DNA from: Aquimarina sp. BL5
Lineage (GTDB): Bacteria; Bacteroidota; Bacteroidia; Flavobacteriales; Flavobacteriaceae
DNA: 64,000 nt
Reading direction: 5' to 3'
Assembly (NCBI RefSeq): GCF_003443675.1
Contig: NZ_CP031963.1
Location: forward strand, 5,368,501 to 5,432,500
Shown: one piece after another, positions 63,637 to 64,000 of the stretch
Layout of the letters: every line of letters starts with the position of its first letter
Position numbering within the stretch: the stretch's first letter is position 1
Program-made: the position numbers and the translations under genes
Notes under the pieces: model-generated
Told to the model about the DNA's origin: nothing
Databases searched by the model: none
The model's input: the letters and a program-made list of their open reading frames with translations, nothing else

Positions 63637-64000
63637 ATGAATAAAGCAATTTTAACCTTTGTGATTTTCTGCGCAATGAACCTACTTGGTTTTTCGCAAA
63701 GTCAATTTTCAGCAGTTGATTTTTCTAAAATAGAAAACGTAAAAGATTCTTTGTTATTTAATAGCGCGGTAAATGATTTACAGCATTATGTCAATGAAGA
63801 TCAATTAGACCGAGCGGATGATATCGCTAATAAACTTATTAAGCTTGGCCATGATATTAAGTATTTTAAAGGATTAGGCTTAGTGTATAGGCTGAAAGGC
63901 GTTATTAATAACGAACTGAATAAGAGTATTGATTCTAAAGAAAGCTTTGAAAAAGCCGTGCTTAACTTTCAAAAAGTTAATGATAAAAACGGTTTAGCAA
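63637..64000 (+). CDS. Exported TPR-like protein, 3' end beyond the window
   Basis: An open frame runs from ATG 63637 to the window edge (121 codons) and continues beyond. A signal peptide (about 1-20, ending LLGFSQSQ) precedes helical repeats that read like tetratricopeptides, for example LDRADDIANKLIKLGHDIK and SFEKAVLNFQKVNDKNG. The missing C-terminus probably carries a membrane helix and either a histidine kinase or a LuxR-type HTH, as in other Bacteroidota TPR proteins, but this cannot be seen. Confidence 0.7.
   Translation, partial: MNKAILTFVIFCAMNLLGFSQSQFSAVDFSKIENVKDSLLFNSAVNDLQHYVNEDQLDRADDIANKLIKLGHDIKYFKGLGLVYRLKGVINNELNKSIDSKESFEKAVLNFQKVNDKNGLA

Overview
This is a chromosomal stretch of a Bacteroidota bacterium, most likely a marine member of the Flavobacteriaceae (Aquimarina- or Zobellia-like). 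The DNA is AT-rich, and many promoters carry the Bacteroidota -7 box TAnnTTTG. Lipoproteins often have acidic residues right after the lipobox cysteine. There are FecI/FecR-type regulators, a type IX secretion C-terminal domain, and an agar-type GH117 enzyme. I see no insertion sequence, prophage or CRISPR array.

Layout. (1) 1-6.6 kb: an ECF sigma factor and its FecR anti-sigma factor on the minus strand, divergent from three consecutive lipoproteins built of four-cysteine PKD-like repeats. The three lipoprotein genes and fecR are each preceded by the same bipartite element, GRGGTRGGGTA-N14-CGTTTY, with exactly the same spacing. This looks like a self-contained sigma regulon and is the strongest candidate here for an undescribed system. 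(2) 6.7-15.5 kb: housekeeping genes, namely a thioesterase, the recF/DUF721 group, a TPR membrane protein, ribH, mutL, two rhomboid proteases and an EEP-family hydrolase. (3) 15.5-25 kb, minus strand: an exported lipoprotein, DUF6122, WbqC, lepB, dapB, DUF5683, parB and parA, then a large M16 peptidase. (4) 25-34 kb, minus strand: a dienoyl-CoA reductase-like SDR, both methylmalonyl-CoA mutase subunits with two unknown exported proteins between them, ftsB, udk and anmK. (5) 34.3-38.2 kb, minus strand: cytochrome c, PQQ-type sugar dehydrogenase and a TonB-dependent receptor. tRNA-Pro(UGG) lies at 39.0 kb.

(6) 39-48.5 kb: a polysaccharide module with a membrane-anchored TPR/LuxR regulator, divergent GH2 and GH117 exo-enzymes suited to agar or porphyran oligosaccharides, and a secreted beta-propeller protein with a type IX sorting domain. 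A gene-poor stretch at 48.5-49.3 kb holds what looks like an eroded gene. (7) 49.3-56.1 kb: a small Asp/Cys-rich lipoprotein, an FMN reductase, pabB, a divergent sigma-like protein, tilS and dsbD. (8) 56.2-64 kb: a Crp/Fnr regulator beside a lamin-tail/spondin lipoprotein whose promoter carries a GTGA-N6-TCAC palindrome, then a CocE-type hydrolase lipoprotein, a DUF885 lipoprotein, and the start of a TPR protein cut by the window edge.

How the parts work together. The sigma/anti-sigma pair probably links an envelope signal to display of the Cys-rich repeat proteins, and fecR in the same regulon would give negative feedback. The methylmalonyl-CoA mutase and SDR genes fit odd-chain or unsaturated acyl-CoA breakdown. 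The GH2/GH117 pair can strip red-algal galactans from the non-reducing end. All functions are inferred from sequence motifs read by eye; no database search was run.
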